From assembly GCA_011526565.1 (NCBI GenBank), contig WYBL01000151.1, positions 62,001-126,000 of the forward strand: a stretch of DNA of 64,000 bases, given 5' to 3'. The notes beneath the pieces are model-generated. The model ran no database searches and was not told where the DNA came from. It saw only the letters and a list, made by a program, of their open reading frames with translations. A program made the position numbers and the translations under genes. Source of the DNA: Acidobacteriota bacterium. Its GTDB lineage: Bacteria; Acidobacteriota; Vicinamibacteria; Fen-336. This document shows positions 27,639-36,028 of the stretch, one piece after another. The first letter of the stretch is position 1. The number at the start of each line of letters is the position of its first letter.

Positions 27639-29386
27639 GCAACCTCTACACCGACAACCCCGACCTGCTGCACCACGTGCGCGCCGGCGTGCGCTGGGAC
27701 CGCGTCGTGCCGCTGTGGGAGGAGGGCTTCACGCTGCCCGACGGCCCCGGCTCGACCGCCGAGGCGCGCGAGCTGTACGAGGCCTCGCTCGAGGAGCTGG
27801 GCGCCTTCGCCGGCGAGCAGATGGAGCCGCGGGCGCGCGCGATCGACGCCCACGGCGTGCGCTTCGAGGGCGGCCAGGTCGTGCAGGCGCCGGAGCTGCT
27901 GAAGAACATCGAGGGCCTGAAGAAGCTGGGCGTGATGGCGCCCAACCTGCCGCGCGAGCTGGGCGGCTACAACTTCCCGTTCACGGTCGGCGCCGCGATG
28001 ATGGAGATCCTCTCGCGCGCCTGCACCAACACCCTGCTCGTCCACGTCTTCTACCAGGGCCCGGCGGTGATGGTCGTCCGCTACGGCACGCCCGAGCAGG
28101 TCGAGCGCTGGGTCAGGCCGCTGGCGACGGGCGCGCTCTCGGGTTCGGTGGCGATCACCGAGCCGGACGCCGGCTCCGACGTGGGGCGGGTGGCGACCAC
28201 CGCCCGCGAGGAGTCGGACGGCTGGCGGCTCGACGGGCGCAAGCAGTTCATCAGCAACGGCTGCGGCGACCTCTGCGTGGTGGTCGCCCGCAGCGAGCCC
28301 GGCAGCCAGGGCCTCGAGGGCCTGTCGCTGTTCGTCGTGCCGCGGCGCGAGGGCGACCGCGACAACTACGTGGTCGCGAAGCCCGAGTCGAAGTACGTGA
28401 TCCGCGGCTCGGCGACCTGCGAGCTGTCGTTCGACGGCGCCCGCGGCGAGCTGCTGGGCCCGCGCGGAGCCGGCTTCCGCCAGGTGCTCTCGTTCATGAA
28501 CGAGGCGCGGCTGGCCGTCGCGCTGCAGGGCCTCGGCCTGTGCGAGGCGGCGACCCGCGCCGCGAAGGAGTACGCCGAGAAGCGGGTCCAGATGGGCAAG
28601 CCGATCGCCCGCCACGAGCTGGTGGCCGACCTGCTGCTCGACATGGAGGCGGAGACGGCTGCGATGCGCGCGCTCTGCTACGACAGCGCCGAGCTGTTCG
28701 ACGTGGTCGAGGGCCTGTCCCGGCCGAAGAACGCGGCGGCCCCAGGCGCGGCGAAGGCGCTGGCCGCGGCGAAGCGGGCGCTGCGCGAGCGGATCCCGCT
28801 CGTCAAGTGGTTCGGCGCCGAGCGCGCGCTGTGGGTGACGCGGGCCGCGGTCCAGGTCCACGGCGGCTACGGCGTGGTCGCCGACTACGACGTCGAACGC
28901 CACTACCGCAACGCGCTGATCCTGCCGATCTACGAGGGCACCAGCCAGATCCAGTCGCTGATGTCGCTGAAGGACCAGGTCAAGTGGCTGTTCGAGCGGC
29001 CCTGGTCGTGGCTGACCGGAGCGGTGGCCGTCGAGGCGCCGCCGAACCCGCTGGGCGACGGGCTGCGCGAGATGGCGGGGGAGTACGAGCGCACGCTCAA
29101 GTCCGTGCTGCGCCAGAGCCTGGGCCTCGGCGGCGCGCTCGCCGCCGTGCGCGACCGCGCACCGTCCCCCGAGGCGATGTCGTACGCGCTGCTGCAGGCG
29201 GAGCGGCTGTGTGCGATGCTGTCCTACACCCGCGCCGCCGAGTCGCTGGCGCGGCACGCAGAAGCCTCGCCCCGCCACCGGCGGCTGGCCGAGCGCTTCG
29301 TCCACCGCTCGCTGCCGCTCGTGCGCATGCACGGCGAGATCGCGCGCAGCGGGGACCGTGACACGCTGGAGGCCGGAACGGCTTGA
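27635..29386 (+). CDS. Acyl-CoA dehydrogenase (FAD, long form)
   Basis: This 583-residue flavoenzyme forms trans-2-enoyl-CoA, passing electrons to ETF. The family regions are ITEPDAGSDVG (FAD/substrate loop), FISNGCGDLCVVVARS and VHGGYGVVADYDVERHYRNALILPIYEGTSQIQ; the Glu of YEGTSQIQ is the expected catalytic base. It has about 150 residues beyond a classic short ACAD, forming a helical C-terminal extension as in VLCAD-like enzymes. GTG start overlaps the FadJ-type stop (GTGA). It would feed the hydratase encoded just upstream. Confidence 0.93.
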   Translation: MSNLYTDNPDLLHHVRAGVRWDRVVPLWEEGFTLPDGPGSTAEARELYEASLEELGAFAGEQMEPRARAIDAHGVRFEGGQVVQAPELLKNIEGLKKLGVMAPNLPRELGGYNFPFTVGAAMMEILSRACTNTLLVHVFYQGPAVMVVRYGTPEQVERWVRPLATGALSGSVAITEPDAGSDVGRVATTAREESDGWRLDGRKQFISNGCGDLCVVVARSEPGSQGLEGLSLFVVPRREGDRDNYVVAKPESKYVIRGSATCELSFDGARGELLGPRGAGFRQVLSFMNEARLAVALQGLGLCEAATRAAKEYAEKRVQMGKPIARHELVADLLLDMEAETAAMRALCYDSAELFDVVEGLSRPKNAAAPGAAKALAAAKRALRERIPLVKWFGAERALWVTRAAVQVHGGYGVVADYDVERHYRNALILPIYEGTSQIQSLMSLKDQVKWLFERPWSWLTGAVAVEAPPNPLGDGLREMAGEYERTLKSVLRQSLGLGGALAAVRDRAPSPEAMSYALLQAERLCAMLSYTRAAESLARHAEASPRHRRLAERFVHRSLPLVRMHGEIARSGDRDTLEAGTA

Positions 29387-30684
29387 ATCAGAAGAACGGG
29401 AACGGCGGCGACAAGCGGCCGCCGATCCTGCAGTTGCCGACGCGGGCGCCGTCGTCGCTCGCGGTCACCGCGCGTTTCGGGCCGATCCTCGGCAAGCGCT
29501 TCACCCGCAACCACCGCGAGCTGCTGGCCCAGGCCCACGGCGCCTACGCCGGGCTGCGGCGCTCGGCCAAGGCGATCCGCGGCCGCGGCGCCAACATCTA
29601 CACGCAGTGGGTGGGCGACCCCGACGCGCTGGGCAGCGCGCTGGTGCTGAAGGCGATCCTGCAGAAGCTGGGCGCCAAGGAGGCGCGGATCCTGACGGGG
29701 ACCCTCGGCCACCCGCAGAACCGCAACCTGGTCGAGCGCTGCGGCATCACCCTGCACCACCCCAACGAGGGGCGGCTGCCGCGCGGCCTGCACTGCATGG
29801 TCGATACCTCGCCGCCGCTCGGCATGAGCAACACCGGCCCGATCGAGCCGGTCAAGGACTACTTCTTCGTCGCCGACCACCACGCCGATCCCGAGGACGT
29901 GGAGGAGAACTGCCGCTCGCGCGGGGTGAAGCGGGTGCGCCACGCATTCGTCGGCCTGCCGGTCGGCTCGACCTCGGCGTTCATGGCGGCGCTGGGCGCG
30001 GTGTTCGACGTGCTCGACGACCTCGGACCCGCGGGCCGCGCCGCGGTCGCGCTGGGCATCTACACCGACACCAGCGCGCTGCTCCACGGCGCCACCGCCC
30101 TCGACTTCCGGATGTTCGAGAAGCTGACCCGCGACGAGGAGACGCTCGACGTCCTCGACGACCTGCGCGACTACCGGGTGCCGCCGGAGTGGCTGGCCTA
30201 CCGCTCGCTGGCGATCCAGGGCACGGAGACGACCGGCGGCGTGCGGGTGGCCCCGGTCGGCTACGTGCGCGAGACCCACCGCGACGTGATCGCCGAGGTC
30301 GCCAACGAGCTGATGCGGATCGAGGGCACTTCGATCGGCATCGCGGTCGCCGTCACCGAGCGTGGCACCGAGGTCTCGATCCGGGCGGACAGCCGGCTGC
30401 TCGGCCACGACCGCCCGCGCATCGTGCGGGTGATCGACCACCTGCTCACCTACGCGTTCCCGGGCGTCTCCGGCTTCAAGTACGAGCGGCGCCCGCCGCA
30501 CCGGGTCGAAGGCGGCGCCTGCGTGGGCCACCCGCCGGAACTGCGCAAGGCCTGGAACCTCGGCGCGGGCGAGCCGCCGATCGACGACGCCCTCGAGCAC
30601 TGCCGCACCCACGCCCGCGCCCTGGTCGCCGCCCTCCAGGACATGAAGTTCGCCAAGCCGGAAGAAATCGCAGGCCTGCTGTAG
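29383..30684 (+). CDS. DHH-family phosphoesterase (NrnA/RecJ-like) with altered motif I
   Basis: This 433-residue protein has a DHH domain: motif I WVGDPDALGSALVLKAIL (two Asp kept), motif II in LHCMVDTSPP, and the family signature VADHHADPEDV. A later segment (SIGIAVAVTERGTEVSIRADS) fits a DHHA1-type substrate-binding domain. Relatives degrade nano-RNA, pAp or cyclic dinucleotides with Mn2+. The His that usually opens motif I (H-x-x-x-D-x-D) is Gln here (QWVGDPD). TTG start overlaps the acyl-CoA dehydrogenase stop (TTGA), so the gene is coupled to the fatty-acid operon. The link could be coincidental operon growth or pAp/CoA-related turnover; neither is shown. Confidence 0.82.
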   Translation: MNQKNGNGGDKRPPILQLPTRAPSSLAVTARFGPILGKRFTRNHRELLAQAHGAYAGLRRSAKAIRGRGANIYTQWVGDPDALGSALVLKAILQKLGAKEARILTGTLGHPQNRNLVERCGITLHHPNEGRLPRGLHCMVDTSPPLGMSNTGPIEPVKDYFFVADHHADPEDVEENCRSRGVKRVRHAFVGLPVGSTSAFMAALGAVFDVLDDLGPAGRAAVALGIYTDTSALLHGATALDFRMFEKLTRDEETLDVLDDLRDYRVPPEWLAYRSLAIQGTETTGGVRVAPVGYVRETHRDVIAEVANELMRIEGTSIGIAVAVTERGTEVSIRADSRLLGHDRPRIVRVIDHLLTYAFPGVSGFKYERRPPHRVEGGACVGHPPELRKAWNLGAGEPPIDDALEHCRTHARALVAALQDMKFAKPEEIAGLL

Positions 30685-30819
30685 AAGCTGGTCTTGGCGC
30701 AACGAGATCGCTGACAGCTGACACCGGGTCCGTTGTGGGGGTGCGGGGGCGGAGGAGCGTCCGTTTGCGACGTAGCCCCTGCGGAGCGCGGAGACGCCGT
30801 AAGGCGGCTCCGCGACTCC

Positions 30820-31482
30820 TTAATGCTCGAAGAGCAGGTTGAAGCCGGCGATGTCGAGGTCGGCGTGGACCGGGATCGCCTCGAAGCAGCGGCGGGCGAG
30901 CTCGGCGCGGCCGTCGCGCTCGAGCATGAACTGCAGCTTGTCCATCAGCGCGTGCAGCATCGTGACGTCCGAGATCGCGTAGCGCACCTGCTCGGGGGAC
31001 AGCGTCGTCGCCGACCAGTCGGTGTGGCGCGCCTGCTTGTCCATCTCGATGTCGAGCAGCTCCAGCACGTTGTCCTTGAGGCCGTGGCGGTCGGTGTAGG
31101 TCCGGCACAGCTTCGACGCGGTGCGCGTGCAGTAGATCGGCGCCACCCGGATGCCCAGCCAGTGCGACATCGCCGCCACGTCGAAGCGCGCGAAGTGGAA
31201 GATCTTCAGCACGTCCGCGGCCTCGAGCAGCCGCTTCAGGTTCGGCGTCCGGCACGGGCCTGTGCCGCCGGGCGTCAGCCGGTCGCGCGTGACCTGCACG
31301 ATCGCCCCGTTCCCCGCGCGGTCGCAGAGCTGCACCAGGCACAACCGGTCGCGCAGCGTCTGCAGGCCGAGCGTCTCGGTGTCGATCGCGATCTCCTTCG
31401 AGGCGAGGTAGGTCGCGAGCAGGTCGTCGGGCAGGTCGCCCTGGACGATGCGGGGCGTGACGTCGGGGGGCCGCTGGGGCAT
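30820..31482 (-). CDS. RNase D-like 3'-5' exonuclease (DEDDy)
   Basis: This 220-residue exonuclease domain protein has Exo I IAIDTETLG (D and E), Exo II FHFARFDVAAM (D) and Exo III YAISDVTML with the Tyr that marks the DEDDy group. It lacks the C-terminal HRDC domains of classical RNase D, so it is a short form that may trim structured RNAs or act on DNA. Start ATG 31482 was chosen; an upstream in-frame GTG at 31500 would run towards the tRNA-His gene. The 135 bases between this stop and the DHH gene hold an imperfect GC-rich hairpin that could serve as a terminator for both. Confidence 0.9.
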   Translation of the reverse strand: MPQRPPDVTPRIVQGDLPDDLLATYLASKEIAIDTETLGLQTLRDRLCLVQLCDRAGNGAIVQVTRDRLTPGGTGPCRTPNLKRLLEAADVLKIFHFARFDVAAMSHWLGIRVAPIYCTRTASKLCRTYTDRHGLKDNVLELLDIEMDKQARHTDWSATTLSPEQVRYAISDVTMLHALMDKLQFMLERDGRAELARRCFEAIPVHADLDIAGFNLLFEH

Positions 31483-31509
31483 GTCAGACGCGCCTTTCAC
31501 GCTCGAAAG

Positions 31510-31587
31510 TGGGGTGAGTGACGGGATTCGAACCCGCGGCCTCCAGGGCCACAACCTGGCGCTCTAACCAGCTGAGCTACACCCACC
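31510..31587 (-). tRNA. tRNA-His (anticodon GTG)
   Basis: The minus-strand cloverleaf has acceptor GTGGGTG with CACTCAC, anticodon loop TTGTGGC (anticodon GTG), T-loop TTCGAAT, discriminator C and encoded CCA. The extra 5' G (position -1, complement of 31587) opposite C73 is the identity mark of tRNA-His. Confidence 0.95.
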
Positions 31588-31596
31588 GTTGAACTT

Positions 31597-31673
31597 TGGC
31601 GCGCCTGAAGGGACTCGAACCCCTGACCCGCAGCTTAGAAGGCTGCCGCTCTATCCACCTGAGCTACAGGCGC
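31597..31673 (-). tRNA. tRNA-Arg (anticodon TCT)
   Basis: The minus-strand cloverleaf has acceptor GCGCCTG with CAGGCGC, anticodon stem GCAGC/GCTGC around CTTCTAA (anticodon TCT), T-loop TTCGAGT, discriminator G and encoded CCA at 31599-31597. Only 9 bases separate it from tRNA-His downstream, so the two are probably co-transcribed. Confidence 0.95.
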
Positions 31674-31740
31674 ATGGCGCCGCGGGGAGGATACCACGCG
31701 CGCCGGAGCGTCCTTTCGGGCCCCGAAGGCGACCGCTGAG

Positions 31741-31746
31741 TATACT
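31741..31746 (+). promoter_or_regulatory. Possible -10 box (TATACT) for the Tat lipoprotein gene
   Basis: TATACT stands out in a GC-rich stretch 25 bases before the ATG at 31772, with a ribosome-binding GGAGG at 31756-31760 between them. No convincing -35 hexamer is seen at 16-18 bases upstream. Confidence 0.3.
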
Positions 31747-31771
31747 CGCATTCCCGGAGGCGAGGAACATC

Positions 31772-32299
31772 ATGCGCAGGAGAGACGTGCTCAAGGCCGG
31801 TGGCTCCGCGGGGCTGCTTGCGCTGGCGGGATGCGGCGGCGGCTCGGCCGGCGCCGGCCCTTCGCAGCCGACCGTCAACGCCACCCCGACTCCCACCCCG
31901 ACTCCGGCTCCGACCGCGACGCCGACCCCGGCGCCGACGGCCACCCCGACTCCGGCGGCCGGGGACCTGACCGTGTACCGGCTCACGATCAAGATCGAGC
32001 ACGTCGTGGGCATCGACGGCAAGACCCGCCTGACCAACCCGAGCCCCAGCGAGCCGCTGTACGTCGGCGAGGTCGTGCGCCTCGACGCCACGGCCAAGAC
32101 CGTCGACAACCGCCCGACCGAGGGTTCTGGCGAGGTCTACTGGCGGTTCGGGCCGGAGGGCATCATCGACTGGAGCGGAGCCGTGACCTTCAACCCGCGC
32201 CTCCAGATCGTGGGCCCCGGCCAGCTCTCCTGCCGGGCCGTGCTCGACGGTGTCGTCGCCAACGACCTCACGCTGAACTGCAAGGCCTTCGGCAGCTAG
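31772..32299 (+). CDS. Small Tat-type lipoprotein of unknown function
   Basis: This 175-residue protein begins MRRRDVLKAGGSAGLLALAGC, a twin-arginine signal ending in a lipobox (LAGC, Cys21). A long Pro/Thr/Ala linker (PTPTPTPAPTATPTPAPT) precedes a beta-sandwich-like domain of about 105 residues (LTVYRLTIKIEHVVG...GEVYWRFGPEGI...GPGQLSCRAVLDG), which resembles bacterial Ig-like folds. The linker type matches the lipoprotein at 15290. Function is unknown; a surface-displayed domain is likely. Its stop overlaps the stop of the convergent Hsp70-like gene. Confidence 0.7.
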   Translation: MRRRDVLKAGGSAGLLALAGCGGGSAGAGPSQPTVNATPTPTPTPAPTATPTPAPTATPTPAAGDLTVYRLTIKIEHVVGIDGKTRLTNPSPSEPLYVGEVVRLDATAKTVDNRPTEGSGEVYWRFGPEGIIDWSGAVTFNPRLQIVGPGQLSCRAVLDGVVANDLTLNCKAFGS

Positions 32300-33819
32300 C
32301 CAGCCAGGCCTCCGTGGCGCGCGATCTGGAAGCTGCGCGACCAGCCGTCCTCGACGCAGGTCAGCGTCACCTGGAACAGGCCCGAGGACGTGCACTCGTA
32401 GCGCTCCTCGACCTCCGGCAGCGCGTCGTCCACGCGGCGCACGGGAATCCGCTGCAGGTCGTCGCGGCCGCGCAGCTCGCGGTCGAACGGGAAGGTGATC
32501 CCGTCCCACGGCGAGACGAAGCCGTCGGGCCGGCCGTCGCGCAGGTTCGAGCACTCGACGAAGCGGAAGTGGCCGAGGTTGTGAGCGGGCCGGTAGCGTC
32601 GCACGCTGGCGAGCGGCGGATCGTCGGGTCCGGGCAGCCGGGTGTCGCGCGAGAAGATCGGGTCGAACGAGACCTCGCGCCCGGCGTGGGCCTCGCGGAA
32701 CACGCCGAAGTGGCGGGTCAGGCAGTCGGACAGCTCGTAGCCGGCCTCGTCGTCGAGGAAGCAGGCGAGGCCGATCGCCGTCGCCGCGAACGGGTGCGGT
32801 GAACGCTTGACCCGCGGCTGCCCGTACTCCTCGCGCAGCCGGCGCCCGATCAGCGGGAACGACGACGCGCCGCCGACGACGTAGAGCCCGGCCAGGTCGC
32901 GCGCGCTCAGCGAGCCGTGGCCCGCGCCGCGCGCCAGCACCTCCTCGATCACTTCCAGCGTGCGCTCCACGAGCGGCGCGCAGGCCGCGTTGACCTCGTC
33001 GAGCGGCACCGACACCGGCGGCCGGCCGATCAGCGACAGGTCCAGCACGAAGCGCCGGCTCTGCGGAAGCAGCGCCTCCTTCTGCGTGCGCACGAGGTCC
33101 CTGAGCTGGAGGCGCACCGCCTCGCCCACGGCGGGCGAGCCCGCGCGCTCGAGGCACAGCGCGAGGATCGCCTCGTCGAAGTCGTCGCCCCCGAGCCGCG
33201 GCAGTCCGGCGCTGGCGACCACCTCGTTGACGAGGCCGCTCATGTGGATCAGCGAGGCGTCGAAGGTGCCGCCGCCGAGGTCGTAGACGAGCACGTGCTC
33301 GCGCCGGCTGGTCACCGTGCGGCGGAAGCGGTGGCCGTACTCGAAGCCCGCCGCCGAGGGCTCGTTGAGCAGGGTGACCACGTCGAAGCCGGCGCGGCGG
33401 AAGCCGTCGAGCGTCAGGAAGCGCTGGTCCGAGGTCGCGTTGGCGGGCACGCTGACCGCCACCTCGAGCGGCTCGTCCGCGCCGATCTCCGCGTTCGACG
33501 AGTAGCGCAGCGCGTCGCGCAGCCGCGCGAAGTAGCCGACCAGCAGGTCGGCGACCCGGTACGAGCGGCCGGCGACGGGCAGCTCCGTCATCGGCCCGGC
33601 GTCCTGGACGAGGCGCTTGAAGGAGCGGATCAGGGCGAACCCCGGGTCGCCCGCGACCTCCTCGGCCTCCTGCCCGTAGCGGACCACGCCGTCGTGCGCC
33701 CGCACGGCGATCACGGACGGGAAGGCGTCGCCCCACTCGAAGCCCACGGTCGGGTAGTTGCCGCGGTCGACCAGCGCCGCGACCGTGTGCGTCGTGCCGA
33801 AATCGATGCCCAGCCGCAT
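32296..33819 (-). CDS. Hsp70-family ATPase (DnaK-like, short C-terminus)
   Basis: This 507-residue protein has the actin-like nucleotide-binding domain: phosphate-1 MRLGIDFGTTHTVAALVD, phosphate-2 LVYDLGGGTFDASLIH and adenosine motif LYVVGGASSFPLIGRRL. It lacks a full DnaK substrate-binding lid; only about 110 residues follow the ATPase. It therefore belongs with the divergent HscC/YegD-like relatives, not with the main chaperone. The ATG lies 4 bases after the SDR gene stop, so the two are probably co-transcribed (SDR first). Client proteins are unknown. Confidence 0.9.
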   Translation of the reverse strand: MRLGIDFGTTHTVAALVDRGNYPTVGFEWGDAFPSVIAVRAHDGVVRYGQEAEEVAGDPGFALIRSFKRLVQDAGPMTELPVAGRSYRVADLLVGYFARLRDALRYSSNAEIGADEPLEVAVSVPANATSDQRFLTLDGFRRAGFDVVTLLNEPSAAGFEYGHRFRRTVTSRREHVLVYDLGGGTFDASLIHMSGLVNEVVASAGLPRLGGDDFDEAILALCLERAGSPAVGEAVRLQLRDLVRTQKEALLPQSRRFVLDLSLIGRPPVSVPLDEVNAACAPLVERTLEVIEEVLARGAGHGSLSARDLAGLYVVGGASSFPLIGRRLREEYGQPRVKRSPHPFAATAIGLACFLDDEAGYELSDCLTRHFGVFREAHAGREVSFDPIFSRDTRLPGPDDPPLASVRRYRPAHNLGHFRFVECSNLRDGRPDGFVSPWDGITFPFDRELRGRDDLQRIPVRRVDDALPEVEERYECTSSGLFQVTLTCVEDGWSRSFQIARHGGLAG

Positions 33820-33823
33820 GCGG

Positions 33824-34849
33824 TCAGGCCGACCCGTAGCGCTTGCGGATGTTGGGGATCAGGTACTCGGCGAACGCGCGCTCCTCGTCGTACTCGGGCG
33901 ACCAGCCCCAGTCGGCTCGCGCCCGGCGGTCGTCCTGCTCGGCCGGCCACGAGTCGACGATGCCCTGGCGCGCCAGGTCGGGTTCGAACGTGATGGCGGC
34001 ACCCGGGAAGGCGGCGCGCACGCGATCGGCGATCTGGCCGGCGCTGGGGCTGAAGGAGGTGACGTTGTAGACCTCGGTGGTCAGGTTCTCCTCCGGTGCC
34101 GCCTCCAGCATCAGCAGCGAGCGGATCGCGTCCGGCATCGCCATGAAGGGCATCCGCGTCGTCTCGCGTACGAAGCTCGCGTAGGCGTGGCCCTGGGCCG
34201 CCGCGTGGATCATCTCCGGCGCGTAGTCCGAGGTGCCGCCGGTCGGCATCGTGAACGCGCTGATCAGGCCGGGGAAGCGCAGCGAGCGGAAGTCGACGCC
34301 ACGGGTCGGCCGCTCGGCGGCGAGCTGGCGGTAGTGCTTCGCGTAGTAGCGCCCGAGGTGCTCGCCGTAGAGCTTGTTGCAGCCGTACATCGTCTGCGGC
34401 ACGTTCCACTCGTGCTCCTTGACCGCGCCGGCGGCCGCCTTGGCCTCCAGGTTCGGCAGGCCGTAGACGGCCACGGAGCTCGGGAACAGGAACTTGACCG
34501 GCTTGCCCAGCCAGCTCGACTGCTCGACCGCGATCTTGAGCAGCGCCATCGTGCCGTCCACGTTCACGTGATGGGCGGCCTCCGGCGTGAACTCGGCGCG
34601 GGTCGACAGCAGCGCGGCGAGGTGGAAGATGCTCGGCATCGCGTACTCGGAGACGAGCCGCGACAGCAGGTTCTGGTCGAGGATGTCGCCGACCAGCGCG
34701 ACCTTGCACTTCTTCGCGATCTCGGCGGGCAGCGGCCGCACGTCGAGGGCGAGGATCGCGGTGCGGCCCGACGCGGCGAGCGCGTGGATCAGCGCCTGCC
34801 CCATCTCACCGCCCGCGCCCGTGACCAGCACGACTTCCTTGCGCACCAT
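33824..34849 (-). CDS. NAD-dependent epimerase/dehydratase-family SDR (L-threonine dehydrogenase-like)
   Basis: This 341-residue extended SDR has the nucleotide motif VTGAGGEMGQALIHALA (GxxGxxG), SSVAVYG with catalytic Ser and YGCNKLYGE with the Tyr-xxx-Lys pair. The late motif RSLRFPGLIS and the overall spacing resemble the GalE-like L-threonine 3-dehydrogenases and UDP-sugar epimerases; the substrate cannot be fixed from sequence alone. It is divergent from the DUF3810 gene across 29 bases, which must hold the promoters of both. Confidence 0.85.
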   Translation of the reverse strand: MVRKEVVLVTGAGGEMGQALIHALAASGRTAILALDVRPLPAEIAKKCKVALVGDILDQNLLSRLVSEYAMPSIFHLAALLSTRAEFTPEAAHHVNVDGTMALLKIAVEQSSWLGKPVKFLFPSSVAVYGLPNLEAKAAAGAVKEHEWNVPQTMYGCNKLYGEHLGRYYAKHYRQLAAERPTRGVDFRSLRFPGLISAFTMPTGGTSDYAPEMIHAAAQGHAYASFVRETTRMPFMAMPDAIRSLLMLEAAPEENLTTEVYNVTSFSPSAGQIADRVRAAFPGAAITFEPDLARQGIVDSWPAEQDDRRARADWGWSPEYDEERAFAEYLIPNIRKRYGSA

Positions 34850-34878
34850 GATGCACCTCTCCAGAATGCGGCCTCATT

Positions 34879-35973
34879 ATGCCAAGCCCGCGCGCGGCGG
34901 CGTTTTTCGGGGCTCTCGGGGCCGGACCGCTGGCCTGGGCCGCGCTGCGCGCGGCGTCCGCGCACCCGGAGCTGGTCGAGGACCTCTACTCGCGCGGCGC
35001 CTTCCCGTGGCTGGCGGCGGCGGCCGGCGCGTTGCCGCGCCTCGTGCCGTTCGGCGTCGCCGAGCCGCTGGCCGCGCTGCTGGTGGCGGCGGCCGGGGCG
35101 CTCGCGTTCCGGTTCGTGCGGAGTCGGCCGGGGCGCCGCCTGCGGGCCTCCGCGTTCGCGGCGCTGTGGTTGCTGGCCGGCGCCAGCGCGATCGCGGCCG
35201 GGGTGGTCGCGCTGTTCGCGCTCAACGTGTCGCGGCAGCGGGTCGCGACGCTCTACGCGCTCGCCCCCGCGCCGCGCGAGGTGGCCGAGCTGGAAGCGCT
35301 GGGCGCGGAGCTGGAGGCCGAGGCAGCGGCGCTGCGGGCGGGAATCGCCGAAGACGCCCGCGGCGTGCACCGCGCCCCGTCGCGGGCGGCGCTGCTCGAC
35401 GTCGCCGCCGGGTTCGCCGAGCTGGAGACGCGCGTCGGCTGGCCGCGGGTGTCGCTGCCGGCGCCGCGCCCCGCCTGGCTGTCGCCGCTGCTGACCCGCT
35501 TCGGCATCTCGGGCATCTACATCCCGTTCACCGCCGAGCCGCTCGTCAACGGTGGAGCGCCGGACCACGAGTTGCCGTTCACGGCCGCGCACGAGCTGGC
35601 CCACCAGCGCGGCTTCGCCCGCGAGGACGAGGCCAGCTTCCTCGCGTTCCTCGCCTGCCGCGCGCACCCTTCGCCGGACGTGCGGTACTCGGCGGCGATG
35701 GAGGCGGCCGACCTGGTCGGCGTCGCTCTCTGGCAGGCGGGGGAGGACGGTCGCGCCGCGCTCCAGCGGGTCCGCCGGCGGGAGACCGAGGCGATGCGCC
35801 GCGACCGCGCGGCCTCACGCGCGTTCTGGTCGGCCGCGCGCGGGCCGGTCCACGAGGCCGCCCGCCGCGTCAACGACGCCTTCATCCGCGGCACCGGACA
35901 GGAGGCCGGCGTGCGCACCTACGGCCTCGCCGTCGACCTCATGCTGGCGTGGAGGGCTGCCGCACCACGTTGA
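34879..35973 (+). CDS. Membrane metallopeptidase-like protein (DUF3810)
   Basis: This 364-residue protein has three N-terminal membrane spans (about 8-25, 35-75 and 90-115). The domain that follows carries the zinc-binding signature HELAHQRGFAREDEASF (HExxH plus a downstream ED/E), typical of DUF3810 proteins. ISGIYIPFTAEPLVN just before it is a family-conserved stretch. The combination predicts an integral-membrane zinc peptidase of unknown substrate. It stands alone, divergent from the SDR gene. Confidence 0.82.
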   Translation: MPSPRAAAFFGALGAGPLAWAALRAASAHPELVEDLYSRGAFPWLAAAAGALPRLVPFGVAEPLAALLVAAAGALAFRFVRSRPGRRLRASAFAALWLLAGASAIAAGVVALFALNVSRQRVATLYALAPAPREVAELEALGAELEAEAAALRAGIAEDARGVHRAPSRAALLDVAAGFAELETRVGWPRVSLPAPRPAWLSPLLTRFGISGIYIPFTAEPLVNGGAPDHELPFTAAHELAHQRGFAREDEASFLAFLACRAHPSPDVRYSAAMEAADLVGVALWQAGEDGRAALQRVRRRETEAMRRDRAASRAFWSAARGPVHEAARRVNDAFIRGTGQEAGVRTYGLAVDLMLAWRAAAPR

Positions 35974-36028
35974 CCGCGCGGCGTTCCGGGCCTACCTTTC
36001 ACTCGGCTGCACGAGGCGAGGAGGTCCC

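Noticed and set aside
30685-30819. Small gene or RNA between the DHH and RNase D-like genes
   Set aside because: Only an imperfect GC-rich hairpin is visible, most simply a shared terminator for two convergent genes.
31860-31960. Short tandem repeat (CCGACTCC / CCCACCCC type)
   Set aside because: It encodes the Pro/Thr linker of the lipoprotein, and a similar linker is coded at 15410-15450. Low-complexity coding, not a separate element.
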